Assembly (NCBI GenBank): GCA_910585065.1
Contig: CAJUCG010000215.1
Span: forward strand, 1 to 6,025
Direction of reading: 5' to 3'
Source: an uncultured Lachnospiraceae bacterium
GTDB taxonomy: Bacteria > Bacillota > Clostridia > Lachnospirales > Lachnospiraceae
Length of the DNA stretch: 6,025 nucleotides
Shown: piece by piece, positions 5,656-6,025 of the stretch
Numbering within the stretch: the stretch's first letter is position 1
Layout of the letters: every line of letters starts with the position of its first letter
The notes under the pieces: model-generated
The model's input: the letters and a program-made list of their open reading frames with translations, nothing else
Told to the model about the DNA's origin: nothing
The model's database searches: none
Made by a program: the position numbers and the translations under genes

Positions 5656-6025
5656 ATGAGAGGAAAGAGAAGGCTTGAGAAAAATATGAGAACGGAGGAA
5701 GAAGCAGATCGAGCCGTCAATCTTTATGCGGATTTGGTTCGGCGCATATGTTTTGTACATCTGAAAAAACAAGAAGATGTGGAGGATGCATTTCAGGAAG
5801 TATTCTTAAAATACATCCTCCATGAAGAAATTTTTGAGAGCCATGCCCACGAAAAGGCATGGCTTATTCGGGTTACAATCAATGTTTGTAAGGATATGCT
5901 GCGCAATCCGTTTTGCAGGCGGGTTTCCTCATTTGAAGATATTGATTATGAACCGTTTTACATACAAAAGGAAGAGGGCGAACTGCTTGGCTGCATTTTG
6001 GAAATGCCGCAGAAGTATCAGGATG
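5656..6025 (+). CDS. ECF (group 4) RNA polymerase sigma-70 family factor, 3' partial
   Basis: The 123 visible residues match sigma region 2 of ECF factors: 'AVNLYADLVRRICFVHL' (about 20-36), then 'QEDVEDAFQEVFLKYI' (39-54), the core-polymerase and -10 contact region, and 'EKAWLIRVTINVCKDMLR' (66-83). An acidic linker (about 93-110) leads to 'CILEMPQKYQD', the start of region 4, whose helix-turn-helix lies beyond the window. Such factors redirect RNA polymerase to stress promoters and are often held by a membrane anti-sigma factor encoded next door; none is visible here, but it could follow. The factor has four Cys (32, 78, 87, 113). It lies 35 bases after the His/Cys-rich secreted protein gene and is probably cotranscribed with it from the ECF-like promoter near 5162-5188. 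An alternative start is Met at 5686. Confidence 0.9.
   Translation, partial: MRGKRRLEKNMRTEEEADRAVNLYADLVRRICFVHLKKQEDVEDAFQEVFLKYILHEEIFESHAHEKAWLIRVTINVCKDMLRNPFCRRVSSFEDIDYEPFYIQKEEGELLGCILEMPQKYQD

Overview
The window looks like a chromosomal segment from a low-to-mid GC Gram-positive anaerobe, most likely a clostridial (Lachnospiraceae-like) gut bacterium. The grounds are a very large secreted protein built from FIVAR, He_PIG/Ig-like and discoidin (F5/8 type C) modules, AT-rich spacers, purine-rich ribosome binding sites and a DedA-family membrane protein. The taxonomic guess is inference from style of sequence, not from a marker gene.

Left two thirds (1-4271, + strand): the 3' part of a giant modular exported protein. 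Its start lies upstream of the window. In order it shows the end of a putative Ig (He_PIG) domain, a FIVAR helical linker, a divergent discoidin-like domain, an Ig-like spacer, a discoidin-like domain, two atrophied Ig-like domains, three more discoidin-like domains (the last two almost identical), and a ~229-residue acidic disordered tail that stops without an LPXTG anchor. The catalytic or adhesive N-terminus is not visible, so only a surface carbohydrate- or glycan-binding role can be proposed.

Middle (4272-4956): a strong inverted repeat that probably terminates both converging genes, then a DedA/SNARE-associated-family membrane protein on the - strand. Between it and the next gene is a 313-base divergent intergenic region (4957-5269) with nested inverted repeats, a 12-bp direct repeat, an AT palindrome, a convincing ECF-type promoter and two back-to-back hairpins in the presumed leader.

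Right end (5270-6025, + strand): a small secreted His/Cys-rich protein with a duplicated Cys-Cys-His-His module, followed 35 bases later by an ECF sigma factor that runs off the window. The ECF-like promoter in front of the pair suggests an autoregulated operon in which a sigma factor and an exported, probably metal-binding protein are made together. This pair is the most interesting unit in the window. The function of the small protein is not known to me.
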